Shown in pieces: positions 1 to 6,707 of a stretch of 37,613 bases of DNA. Made by a program: the position numbers and the translations under genes. Below the pieces are notes generated by a model that was given only the letters and a program-made list of their open reading frames with translations, ran no database searches and was not told the DNA's origin. Position 1 is the first letter of the stretch, and each line of letters starts with the position of its first letter. The DNA is taken from IMG/VR virus record IMGVR_UViG_3300047332_000042, positions 1 through 37,613 of that record. The stretch is one strand, 5' to 3'. The DNA is from a virus.

Positions 1-168
1 GCTGTGCGCGATGCTGTGGGCGGTGCTGTGGGCCGTGCCGTGGGCGGTGCCGTGCGCGGTGCCGTGGGCGGTGCCGTGCGCGATGCCGTGCGCGATGCCG
101 TGCGCGATGCCGTGAGCGGTGCCGTGGGCGGTGCCGTGGGCGGTGCCGTGGGCGGTGCCGTGAGCGGC
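1..168 (+). repeat. 12-bp coding tandem repeat, 14 units (left-edge part)
   Basis: Fourteen 12-bp units of the form GCY GTG NNC NNT encode A-V-x-x. Codon 1 alternates GCT/GCC silently. Codon 3 is GGC, CGC or AGC, and codon 4 is GGT, CGT or GAT (the last is GGC). The first 50 bases of the window recur exactly at 37434-37483. The array joins the one at the right edge in phase. Confidence 0.95.
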
Positions 169-963
169 AAAAAAATTCAAGAGCAAGTCTTCGAGGTCAT
201 TCGCCGAGGCTGGGGCAAATACCTCGGCGCCCAGCTCTGGGCCGGCGGCTGGTACTGGGGCGGCGCGGTCACCTCGTTCTTTCGCGAGGTCTGCCAGCTC
301 GAGCTCGATGGCAATCTCTGGGCGCGCGGCTGCGCCTACGAAGAGACGATTCGCTCGGCCTGCTGGTGGTATCCGCACCGCGACTTCGTCATGGTCGTCG
401 AGCGACCGACCGTCATCCGCCGCGAGTTCACGAATCCCGAAGTGACGCGCGGCTGGGGCTCGCACCGGCTGCACTGTGCTGACGGCCCTGCGGTGGCGTG
501 GCCCGACGGCTGGGGCGTCTATGCGATCCACGGCGTGCAGATTCCCTTCAAGAAGCGCCACGTCGTCGAAGCGCCCGAACGCATCAGCCTGGGCGAGATC
601 GAGAGCGAGACGAACGCCGAAATCCGCCGCATCATGGTCGAGCGCTACGGCTACGAGCGCTACCTTCGAGAATCGAAGGCTGAGCTTGTCGACTCATGCC
701 CGGCCGACCACAAACTCGTCGGCATGCGCACGGCAAAGCTGTGGCGCATCGGCGAGCTCACGATGCTGGACCTGCTCAACAGCACCCCAGAGCCCGACGG
801 CGGCGTCAAGCGGTACGTCATTCCGGTGGATGCGGACCGCTACGAAGGCCGTGCGGGCCGGCAATGCATTGCCGCATCAGCATCGACCTGGCGCAGGCGC
901 GGCAACCCGCAGCAGCTTGCGTTCGCGCGGCCGGAGGACTACGCGCCGGCTTTCGAGAGCTGA
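1..963 (+). CDS. DUF6745-type protein, C-terminal part (gene continues from the right end of the window)
   Basis: The frame is open to the left edge and ends with TGA at 961-963, giving 320 residues here. Residues 1-56 are 14 units of a four-residue repeat (A-V plus two of G/R/D/S). The rest is a globular domain with tryptophan-rich segments, an ERPTVIRREF motif, a DGPAVAWPDGWGVYAIHGV motif near residue 161 and an LLNSTPEPDG motif near 258. These resemble the uncharacterised DUF6745 family, recognised from memory rather than by a search. The N-terminal part is at 37137-37613 in the same codon phase. The function is unknown. Its position behind recET suggests an early accessory protein. Confidence 0.75.
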   Translation, partial: AVRDAVGGAVGRAVGGAVRGAVGGAVRDAVRDAVRDAVSGAVGGAVGGAVGGAVSGKKIQEQVFEVIRRGWGKYLGAQLWAGGWYWGGAVTSFFREVCQLELDGNLWARGCAYEETIRSACWWYPHRDFVMVVERPTVIRREFTNPEVTRGWGSHRLHCADGPAVAWPDGWGVYAIHGVQIPFKKRHVVEAPERISLGEIESETNAEIRRIMVERYGYERYLRESKAELVDSCPADHKLVGMRTAKLWRIGELTMLDLLNSTPEPDGGVKRYVIPVDADRYEGRAGRQCIAASASTWRRRGNPQQLAFARPEDYAPAFES

Positions 964-991
964 TTCCCTCCACCACCAACGAAAGGCACCT

Positions 992-1165
992 ATGAGCGAA
1001 ACCACTGGCGGCCCGTCCGCCGTGAGCACGACGGGCAGCTTCAGGTTCACCATCGACGCGCGCAACGTGGGCACTTGGTTGCCCAAGGCGAAACGCTTCA
1101 ACCATGCGACGCTGGATGCAGCCATCGACGCCGCCCTTGCTGCCTCACCCAGAGTCACGCCATGA
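992..1165 (+). CDS. small hypothetical phage protein, 57 aa
   Basis: The start ATG follows a GAAAGG-type ribosome site, and the stop overlaps the next ATG (ATGA), so translation is probably coupled. The protein has a serine/threonine-rich N-terminus, then a beta-like stretch (FRFTIDARNVGTWLP) and a C-terminal helix rich in alanine (LDAAIDAALAA). I do not recognise it. Its leader (CCAAC-GAAAGGCACCT) closely matches the one before the gene at 36697. Confidence 0.6.
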   Translation: MSETTGGPSAVSTTGSFRFTIDARNVGTWLPKAKRFNHATLDAAIDAALAASPRVTP

Positions 1166-1401
1166 ACGAACCATCCTTCAGCGAAAAGCAGTCGGCCGAC
1201 GCGATGAAGTTCGCGATGGACGTGTTGCAAAAGATGCCGAAAGGCGACGCGCTTGAGGCAAACCTCACCGGCACGCTTGTCGTTCTATGGGGCGCGCTAT
1301 GGGGGTCGTTTGGCACCGACTACGCCCGAGACTTCATTCAGGCGCAGCTTGCTGGCATGGAAGGCAACGCCGATGTGTTCACGCCGCCGAGGGTTCAATG
1401 A
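1162..1401 (+). CDS. small hypothetical phage protein, 79 aa
   Basis: It begins at an ATG inside the previous stop (ATGA) and ends in another ATGA overlap, which supports this start over the upstream in-frame one. An N-terminal helix (SADAMKFAMDVLQKM) is followed by a hydrophobic stretch around residues 38-50 (LTGTLVVLWGALWGSF) that could be a membrane-touching or buried helix, and then a polar tail. No family is recognised. Confidence 0.55.
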   Translation: MNEPSFSEKQSADAMKFAMDVLQKMPKGDALEANLTGTLVVLWGALWGSFGTDYARDFIQAQLAGMEGNADVFTPPRVQ

Positions 1402-1499
1402 TGACCGATCCCGTCCCATCCGTGCCTGAGCCGCTGAGAGCCTTCGACTACGCGACGAAGATGATGATGCCGACCACCGATGCCCTGGAGTTGGTGTGA
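1398..1499 (+). CDS. very small hypothetical ORF, 33 aa
   Basis: It is chained to its neighbours: the ATG overlaps the stop at 1399-1401 and the next start lies 3 nt after its stop. The peptide begins with two methionines (ATGATG) and has no recognisable motif. It may be a real small early protein or a translational bridge to the zinc-finger gene downstream. Support comes only from the tight chaining. Confidence 0.35.
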   Translation: MMTDPVPSVPEPLRAFDYATKMMMPTTDALELV

Positions 1500-1502
1500 G
1501 CC

Positions 1503-2051
1503 ATGTTCTGCTCTGGCCCCACAATCCAAGTCGCCCGCGTGAAGCATCGCTGTACGTGGTGCTCTCAGGACATTTTGCCCGGCGAGAAGTACCAGCGGTG
1601 GATCAGCGTTGATGACTGCATGTTTACGAACAAGATGCACCCGGAGTGCGTCGATGCGTGCGACGAGGAATTGCGTCACTACGGCGACAACGAGTATCAC
1701 CCATACGACAACGAGCGCCCGCAAGCGAGGACGATTCCAGAGCCTGCATCAACCGCACCAGCATCTAGCCCGGAGACCCCGGACAGTTATGAACAAACAA
1801 GGAGCTATGTCGTGACTCAAGAGATAGAGCGAGAAGCAACGGACTGGGTGCATGGACGCTTCCCCATCTACGACGGCAGACATCCGTTTGAGGTCTGGCT
1901 TGATGACGGGCAGAAACGCTCTGTGCGCGTGCCCGCCGGCCCGTATTCCGACGGTACGGTCCGGTTCACCGACTGCATCCATCCGGCGCAGAACGTGATC
2001 TGCGATCCGCGCCGCATCGTGGCTTGGCGAGCCTTGGGGGTGCGGCGATGA
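1503..2051 (+). CDS. zinc-finger-like early protein, 182 aa
   Basis: Residues 1-65 contain a cysteine/histidine set (HRCTWCSQDILPGEKY, then HPECVDAC) that looks like a treble-clef or LIM-like zinc site. This is inferred from spacing only. A Pro/Ala/Ser linker (about 80-95) leads to a second small domain (residues 104-182) with a WVHGRFPIYDGRHPFEVW segment. An internal GTG at 1813, preceded by AAGGAG, could start the second domain separately as a 79-residue protein. That GTG overlaps the stop of an 8-codon minigene at 1789-1815. Confidence 0.65.
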   Translation: MFCSGPTIQVARVKHRCTWCSQDILPGEKYQRWISVDDCMFTNKMHPECVDACDEELRHYGDNEYHPYDNERPQARTIPEPASTAPASSPETPDSYEQTRSYVVTQEIEREATDWVHGRFPIYDGRHPFEVWLDDGQKRSVRVPAGPYSDGTVRFTDCIHPAQNVICDPRRIVAWRALGVRR

Positions 2052-2188
2052 GTGAGATAGAGCGAGAAGCCTTACCGCCGCGCGAGGCGCGCGCTGCCGC
2101 TCACAGATGCGCGTGGGCGTACATCCACGTCTCGAGATTATCCCGCTCGGCTGTCGTCAGCAAGCGGCTAATGATGAGCGCAGCGTAG
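2048..2188 (+). pseudogene. possible truncated early gene running into the late operon, 46 codons
   Basis: An ATG overlaps the stop of the preceding gene (ATGA). The frame starts MSEIEREA, echoing the internal TQEIEREA start at 1813, because the 17-bp sequence at 1821-1837 is repeated at 2054-2070. After about 18 codons it runs antisense into the end of the late operon and stops at 2188. It looks like the front of a gene cut off by a recombination junction, though a genuine short ORF cannot be excluded. Confidence 0.3.
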
Positions 2189-2886
2189 ATGCGACCTGTG
2201 TAGAAGCGATATGCCGGCGTGCTGGTGCCCTCATAGCCAGCGCCGAAAACAATGGCGCCGGAAGAGAACTGAGCCGGATTCTTCGTCTCCGCGAGGGTCG
2301 CCACCTGGGTCTTGTTGAGACGCAGGTTCAGGTACGTTGGACTGCGCTCGACGCCAGCCACGTAATCGCCGCCTGCGACCATCGTGCCGCCGCTCAGGCC
2401 CGCCGGATCGAACGACCCATCGGCGTTGAAGGTGAGGCCGTAAACTGTCGTGCCAGCTACCAAAATGGCCTGGCTGACGCGCGAGCCAAGCGCGTCCATC
2501 TCGAAAATGTTGCCCTGCTGCGTGACATTGTCGGGATGAAAGGCCGCGAAGCCTTCCCAGCCAGCCGAGCCGCCAACTGTGCTGTTGGTTCCCGCCAAGA
2601 CTGACAATGACGGGCCGCCAGAAGTCGGCCATTGACCGTAGTTCAGGCCGCCGGTGTTGCCGAGCAGGATCGTCGTTGCGGCGCCGCTGAGGTGCCGTCC
2701 GTTGCCACTCTTGTCGGTGACGCCTTGAATTTGCCCCCCCACTGTCGCAAGCGTGGTCCGCGCGCTGTCGCTGAAGACTGCGTTCGGGTCCGTGAAGTCC
2801 CAGAATCCTCCTGCCGTGCCCGCGAATAGGCTCGCCGGGTCAAACACTAGAGTCGGGCAGTAGAAGGAAGGGCGACCGAGCAGCAT
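2101..2886 (-). CDS. lectin/LamG-like tail protein, 261 aa
   Basis: Residues about 20-60 (FWDFTDPNAVFSD, then GVTDKSGNGRHL) and the C-terminal segment RIYAALIISRLLTTAERDNL are the usual signature of phage proteins with a concanavalin A/LamG-like jelly-roll domain, found on tail tips or fibres and likely to bind a host surface sugar. It is the last gene of the late operon and directly follows a collagen-bearing fibre protein. The identification is by motif only; an alternative is a generic virion decoration protein. Confidence 0.6.
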   Translation of the reverse strand: MLLGRPSFYCPTLVFDPASLFAGTAGGFWDFTDPNAVFSDSARTTLATVGGQIQGVTDKSGNGRHLSGAATTILLGNTGGLNYGQWPTSGGPSLSVLAGTNSTVGGSAGWEGFAAFHPDNVTQQGNIFEMDALGSRVSQAILVAGTTVYGLTFNADGSFDPAGLSGGTMVAGGDYVAGVERSPTYLNLRLNKTQVATLAETKNPAQFSSGAIVFGAGYEGTSTPAYRFYTGRIYAALIISRLLTTAERDNLETWMYAHAHL

Positions 2887-4083
2887 TCAAGGGCCCAGAT
2901 TAGTTATCGTCAGAGTCGGGTTGACGCCGCCAGAATTGACTGCGAGCAGCGTGCCCGCGGCCTGCAGCTGCATGCGCGCTTGCGCCGTAACGAGGCCGCC
3001 AGAGATGTTCCCAGCCGCCGCCGTGAAGCAGGCACGGGCGTTCATGCCGGCGAAGTACCCGATGGTGCCTATCGAGTAGGAGCCCCACATGGTGGTGAGG
3101 TCGGTGGTGTTGATCTTGAACGACACTTTGGGCGATTGCCCGGCGCCGGAAGTCAAGTACCAAATGCCGACGTACTCGACGATGATGCGGTCGCCTACGG
3201 AGGCCGCAATCGACTGAACCATTCCGGTCACATCGACAAAAGACGTTGAAGTTGTCGAGATGTCGCCGCCATTGCTGCCGACGACGAAGGCCGTCTTGGC
3301 AGCGCCTGGCTGCCCCGCGATGTTGAGGTTCCAGCTCGTGAAGGCTCCCGAGCCGCCGACCGCGTCGCTCAGGATCGTCAGCGAAGTGCCGCTGTACGCG
3401 GTGCAGACGCCCTCGACGTAGTTGGCCGGCGTCGCAGAACTCGAGATGCGGATGCGAGCGCCGACGTTGTAGGCGAGGCCGCTCTGCGTCGTGAACGTCA
3501 GCGAGCCCGTGCCGACAGTGTTGCTCGTGGTCGACGTGCCGGCGAAGTTCGATGAACCTCCGGGGCCTGTAGCGCCGGTCGCTCCTGCGGCGCCCGTGGG
3601 CCCTGCTTGGCCGATCTGTGCGCCGATGACCTGCGTGCCGGACACGCGCGCCTCGAAGCCATAGGTGTCGCAGGCGCTGGCCGCAGTCGCGCCCGCAGGC
3701 TGGGCTGCGAGTCCGCCCAACCCCCACTGCTGATTCGCCGAGAACGTCACCGCGCAAGGCCCCCCGCTGGCCGGCTGGATGACGTTCAGATTCCACGTCG
3801 TTCCGTCAGTCGGGCTGTTCCAGTTGATAAGCCGCGTCGCGCCGATAGCTGACGTGCACAGCAGCGTGTAGATCGTGCTGTCGGCTGGCGTGACGTTGAT
3901 CGTCGCCGCGTCGGTGAGGGTGACGTTGCCGCTGCCCCCAATCGGCGTGACGACGTTGCCCGCCGCCAGGTAGTACGCCGTGTTCGTCGAGTCGATGACG
4001 ATCGACGTGCCGTAGATGCCCGCGAAGGCAGAGACCGGCGGCGGCGTCCCGGGATAGATGACGATCGGCGACTGGTTCAGCAC
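2887..4083 (-). CDS. tail fibre protein with collagen-like segment, 398 aa
   Basis: This is a beta-rich, Ser/Thr/Gly-rich protein. Residues 161-176 are short collagen-type Gly-X-Y triplets (GPTGAAGATGATGPGG), typical of trimeric phage fibre shafts. A repeated beta motif (SLTFTTQSGLAYNVGARIRI) and a C-terminal TNF/C1q-like beta stretch follow. The start is GTG at 4081-4083 with no clear ribosome site, 18 nt after the spanin stop, so the start is uncertain. It probably pairs with the lectin-like gene downstream in host recognition. Confidence 0.65.
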   Translation of the reverse strand: MLNQSPIVIYPGTPPPVSAFAGIYGTSIVIDSTNTAYYLAAGNVVTPIGGSGNVTLTDAATINVTPADSTIYTLLCTSAIGATRLINWNSPTDGTTWNLNVIQPASGGPCAVTFSANQQWGLGGLAAQPAGATAASACDTYGFEARVSGTQVIGAQIGQAGPTGAAGATGATGPGGSSNFAGTSTTSNTVGTGSLTFTTQSGLAYNVGARIRISSSATPANYVEGVCTAYSGTSLTILSDAVGGSGAFTSWNLNIAGQPGAAKTAFVVGSNGGDISTTSTSFVDVTGMVQSIAASVGDRIIVEYVGIWYLTSGAGQSPKVSFKINTTDLTTMWGSYSIGTIGYFAGMNARACFTAAAGNISGGLVTAQARMQLQAAGTLLAVNSGGVNPTLTITNLGP

Positions 4084-4101
4084 GCGGCTACGCGGCGCCC
4101 G

Positions 4102-4626
4102 TCAAGGCGACCCTTCTGGATGCACGAACGCGTAGCAGGCCCGGTAGTTGTCCGCTAGGGTGTTGGCATCGAAGCCGACGGCGAGAACGCGTCGAGCAGT
4201 CTCTGCTGGAAGTTCGACGGTGGTGGTGGCATCAGCGCCGGAGGCTGCGCCTTGGGAGGCGGAGGCGCCTGCACCACGAGGCCGACACCCTGGATCTGTG
4301 GGGACGGTGATGCGCAAGACGCGAGCAGAAGCGCGAGCGTTGGCAGAAGCAGTGGCCTGAGAGTCTTGTTCATGGCGTTCCTCGAGGTCGTGAAGGCGCG
4401 ACGCCTGGGAGGCTGCGTCGGCGGCGTTCTTTGCGTAGGCGGCCTGCAGTGTGTTCGCGGCCTCGGTCTTCTGCTGCTCGAGCGCCGCCTTCGTCTTGTC
4501 GAAGATCGCCTGGTCAGCCACCTTCTGGCCATCGACGCCGTGCACGTGGCCGGCGCGGTAGCCGAAGACGAAGGCGGCGATGAGCGCAAGTGCTGCGGCG
4601 CAGATTTCGGCGACGAGGCGGCTCAT
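4102..4626 (-). CDS. Rz-like inner-membrane spanin, 174 aa
   Basis: An N-terminal membrane anchor (residues about 6-24, EICAAALALIAAFVFGYRAG) is followed by a long charged helix rich in Ala, Lys and Glu (residues 30-100), the i-spanin layout that crosses the periplasm to link with a lipoprotein partner. A second frame inside the gene encodes that lipoprotein. The start ATG overlaps the previous stop. The C-terminus carries DNYRACYAFVHPEG, common in phage Rz-like proteins. It acts in the last step of lysis, disrupting the outer membrane. Confidence 0.8.
   Translation of the reverse strand: MSRLVAEICAAALALIAAFVFGYRAGHVHGVDGQKVADQAIFDKTKAALEQQKTEAANTLQAAYAKNAADAASQASRLHDLEERHEQDSQATASANARASARVLRITVPTDPGCRPRGAGASASQGAASGADATTTVELPAETARRVLAVGFDANTLADNYRACYAFVHPEGSP
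4155..4373 (-). CDS. Rz1-like outer-membrane spanin lipoprotein nested in Rz, 72 aa
   Basis: It lies wholly inside the Rz-like gene in another frame, as in lambda-type nested spanins. The signal peptide MNKTLRPLLLPTLALLLASC ends in a lipobox (L17-A18-S19-C20), so Cys20 should be lipidated. The mature part is proline-rich (APPPPKAQPPALMPPPPS), as usual for o-spanins. It should pair with the Rz-like protein across the periplasm. Confidence 0.85.
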   Translation of the reverse strand: MNKTLRPLLLPTLALLLASCASPSPQIQGVGLVVQAPPPPKAQPPALMPPPPSNFQQRLLDAFSPSASMPTP

Positions 4627-4799
4627 GGGGCGATCCTCTTGGCGAGTTCGCGGGCATAGTCTTGGGCTGCGGTGTCGATGTCGACCGTGCGCAACTGGCC
4701 GCGCTGATTGATCTCGATGCCGGGGCGGTGCGGGCGCCATGCCTCTTTCGGCGCCGGCGCCGGCTTTGCTGCCTCGACCTTCTTGCCGAGTGGGCTCAT
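4623..4799 (-). CDS. small lysis-cassette protein, 58 aa, unknown
   Basis: It sits between the lysozyme and spanin genes and overlaps both by 4 bases (ATGA). The protein has a basic, proline/alanine-rich N-terminus (KKVEAAKPAPAPKEAW), a central IEINQRGQLRTVDID segment and a helical C-terminus (DYARELAKRIAP). There is no membrane segment or signal. The function is unknown; position suggests a link to lysis. Confidence 0.6.
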   Translation of the reverse strand: MSPLGKKVEAAKPAPAPKEAWRPHRPGIEINQRGQLRTVDIDTAAQDYARELAKRIAP

Positions 4800-5230
4800 G
4801 GCTGGAACTCCCCGACCGCCATCTGCGTGCGCAAGCGCTCGGCGCGCTCGGGCACCTGGCGATACCAAAGCGTGCCCTTCAGGTCGTTGGCGGCATCGAA
4901 GAACCGATGCTGCGAGACGAGCGAGAGAAATGTCGTGAAGCCGAGGAGTCCCTTGACCCCGAGCTGAAACGCCATGCAGATCAGCACGGCCTGGCGCGCC
5001 TCGTTGAGCGTATCGAACCACGGGAAGCTGTCTTCGCATCCCTGCTCGGCGTGCGCCTCGTCGAGCTGCAGTGCGTCCTCGCACAGATCGTCATCCCAGA
5101 CGAGGCCCTGCACCACCTCCGGCCCGGTATGCCCGTAGCCGATGGTCGGCTTGGCCCAGCCAAGTAGCGGGTCCGGGTAGGCGGCATTGGACTTGCCTTC
5201 GTCTCTGCGGAGCATGTCGAACACGTTCAT
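4796..5230 (-). CDS. GH24 (T4-type) endolysin, 144 aa
   Basis: It is a muramidase that cuts peptidoglycan glycan strands at lysis. The T4 lysozyme catalytic triad aligns by eye: Glu11 in MLRRDEGKS, Asp20 in AAYPDPLLG and Thr29 in KPTIGYGHT. Its length is slightly below T4 lysozyme (164). A conserved ARQAVLICMAFQLG segment matches the family. There is no signal peptide or SAR-type N-terminus, so it should need a holin; two membrane-protein genes lie just upstream. Confidence 0.9.
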   Translation of the reverse strand: MNVFDMLRRDEGKSNAAYPDPLLGWAKPTIGYGHTGPEVVQGLVWDDDLCEDALQLDEAHAEQGCEDSFPWFDTLNEARQAVLICMAFQLGVKGLLGFTTFLSLVSQHRFFDAANDLKGTLWYRQVPERAERLRTQMAVGEFQP

Positions 5231-5448
5231 TTCGGCTCCGTCTGCTGCTTGACGAAGAGAGCTCCGGCATGCGCTCCTGCGATGGCTGCGTGAGCACCAG
5301 CGAACTCCATGATCGTCGGCGCATGGCCGATGAGAAACAGGCCTATCGTGGCGACATTGGCGCTGACGTGGCAGCTCGCCCAGCTCCAGCGGCCCAGGTC
5401 ATGGGTCTGCCCGTCGATTCCTGTGAACAGGTCGGTCAGCGCTTTCAT
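5227..5448 (-). CDS. small putative membrane protein, holin candidate, 73 aa
   Basis: It is directly upstream of the lysozyme with a 4-base overlap at each end. Residues about 28-65 (ANVATIGLFLIGHAP, then FAGAHAAIAGAHAGALFV) can form one or two membrane helices, and the C-terminus is charged (KQQTEPK). Size, hydrophobicity and place in the lysis set suit a holin or antiholin, but no holin family is recognised. Confidence 0.5.
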   Translation of the reverse strand: MKALTDLFTGIDGQTHDLGRWSWASCHVSANVATIGLFLIGHAPTIMEFAGAHAAIAGAHAGALFVKQQTEPK

Positions 5449-5789
5449 GGGCGCCTGCGCGGAATATCCTGCTGCGGGTCGCTTCTCTCCTTGAGCACCG
5501 CGAGCGTCTCGTTCTGCTTGCCAAGCGTTTGCTGGATCTCCTTCACGTCCGCGTGCAGCTCGGCGAGCGACTCCTTGGTGAAGACGCGACTCGTGTCGAG
5601 GTCGGTGCGAACCTGCTCCACCCGCATATCGCGCTTGGCCTGGTCGGCAGAGTAGGCGCCGTAGCCAATGGCGCATGAGACGGCGACCTGCGCCATCAGC
5701 AGCAGCGTCCCAGTGTTGACGGTCGGGTCGAAGCGGACGAGCCGCCTGCGCGGGGAAGCGTCGAGAGGCATGCGGTCGCTGTCGCTCAT
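5445..5789 (-). CDS. membrane-anchored coiled-coil protein, holin candidate, 114 aa
   Basis: A basic N-terminus (SPRRRLVRF) precedes one membrane helix at about residues 24-46 (GTLLLMAQVAVSCAIGYGAY). A charged coiled coil follows (residues 50-105, with DLDTSRVFTKESLAELHADV). The start at 5789 overlaps the upstream stop (ATGA); an in-frame ATG two codons earlier is less likely. Single-helix proteins of this type sit beside endolysins in many phages and may be holins or antiholins. This is inferred from context. Confidence 0.5.
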   Translation of the reverse strand: MSDSDRMPLDASPRRRLVRFDPTVNTGTLLLMAQVAVSCAIGYGAYSADQAKRDMRVEQVRTDLDTSRVFTKESLAELHADVKEIQQTLGKQNETLAVLKERSDPQQDIPRRRP

Positions 5790-6118
5790 AGGCACGCCCA
5801 GGTTGGCGCGTTGTGCGGGGAATCGAGCACCGAGTCGAAATCAGGCTGCTCCATGCTCGACGTATTGACGAAGGCGGCGCCCACTTGGAGCGGCTTGATA
5901 CCGTGCCAGCGCGTCGCGTCGAATTCGAGCGTGTCGCCGTTCGCCAGTTCGTGGACATCGCCGGGGTGAACGAAGACGAGGATGCGCCCGGCCGTGCAAC
6001 GAATGTCGTGCTCCATGCCGCTGCCCGGCTGGTGAGCGTGCAACGCAAGCCCGGCGTCCATGTCTTCACAGACGTAGCTAGTGCTGCGGCCGCGGGTCGA
6101 GACCTTGAGGCGGCTCAT
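5786..6118 (-). CDS. small cupin-like protein, 110 aa
   Basis: Two cupin-type motifs are visible: HAHQPGSGME (His27, His29, Glu36) and HPGDVHELAN, which fits the PG-x2-H-x3-N form of cupin motif 2 (His56, Asn60), with the usual spacer. Together they could bind a metal in a small beta barrel. The gene lies between the glycine-rich fibre gene and the lysis set, starting in a TAATG overlap. Its role in the phage is unknown; sugar or metal binding at the tail is one possibility. Confidence 0.5.
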   Translation of the reverse strand: MSRLKVSTRGRSTSYVCEDMDAGLALHAHQPGSGMEHDIRCTAGRILVFVHPGDVHELANGDTLEFDATRWHGIKPLQVGAAFVNTSSMEQPDFDSVLDSPHNAPTWACL

Positions 6119-6693
6119 TATGTGTAGGCGAAGATGACGAGCCCGGGATTCCCGAGCGAGTACCCAAGGTTGCCCGCGCCCAAACCGCCATGGCCCCCAT
6201 TGGTGCCTGTGCCGTTCGTGCCAGCGACACCTGCGCCGCCGACGCCAGCCACGCAATTCGCGCCGTTGCTGCCGCTGTTGCCGGTCGTGTTCGTGGTGTT
6301 GCCGCCGCTGGCCGAACCGCCGCCGCCGCCCGTGCCGTTGACGACGCCCGTGGCGTTCGTGCCGACACTGCCTGAGTTGGCGGTCATCGTCGTCACAGTG
6401 AAGGTGCCGCTGCTCACGCTTGAGGCGTTGTTTCTGGCGCCGACGGTGTATGCCATCGTCTGGCCTGCGTAGCCTGAGACGCTGATGACGGTCTTGCTGT
6501 AGCCGCCGGAGCCGCCGCCGCCGCCCCCATACAGGGTGCATGAGCCGGTGCCCGTGCCGCCGTCCCCCGTGCCGCCCCACGCCTCTATCGTGAGGCTCGA
6601 TGCGCCCGTCGGGATTGTCTCCGTCGCGCTGGTCGGGCTGCTGTAGGTGTGCTTCAGCGGAGCGAATCCGCTCGGCAGCACCAGCAGCCCCAT
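6118..6693 (-). CDS. glycine-rich tail fibre/adhesin protein, 191 aa
   Basis: After an N-terminal segment containing SLTIEAWGGTGDGG, the protein is dominated by glycine-rich stretches (GGGGGGSGGYSK at about 56-67, and GGGGG at about 122), with Thr/Ser/Asn between. It ends with LVIFAYT. The SLTIEAWGG start plus polyglycine is a known layout for phage fibre-tip and glycine-rich lectin-like domains. The neighbours are a fibre gene upstream and the cupin-like gene downstream. It probably forms part of the tail tip that contacts the host. Confidence 0.65.
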   Translation of the reverse strand: MGLLVLPSGFAPLKHTYSSPTSATETIPTGASSLTIEAWGGTGDGGTGTGSCTLYGGGGGGSGGYSKTVISVSGYAGQTMAYTVGARNNASSVSSGTFTVTTMTANSGSVGTNATGVVNGTGGGGGSASGGNTTNTTGNSGSNGANCVAGVGGAGVAGTNGTGTNGGHGGLGAGNLGYSLGNPGLVIFAYT

Positions 6694-6707
6694 TTGCGAT
6701 ATGCCGC

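Noticed and set aside
2080-2093. GC hairpin between the convergent early and late operons as terminator
   Set aside because: Stem of only about 6 bp, 3-nt loop and no T-tract on either strand.
6118-6693. Diversity-generating retroelement target (variable fibre tip)
   Set aside because: No reverse transcriptase gene or template repeat was found in the window.
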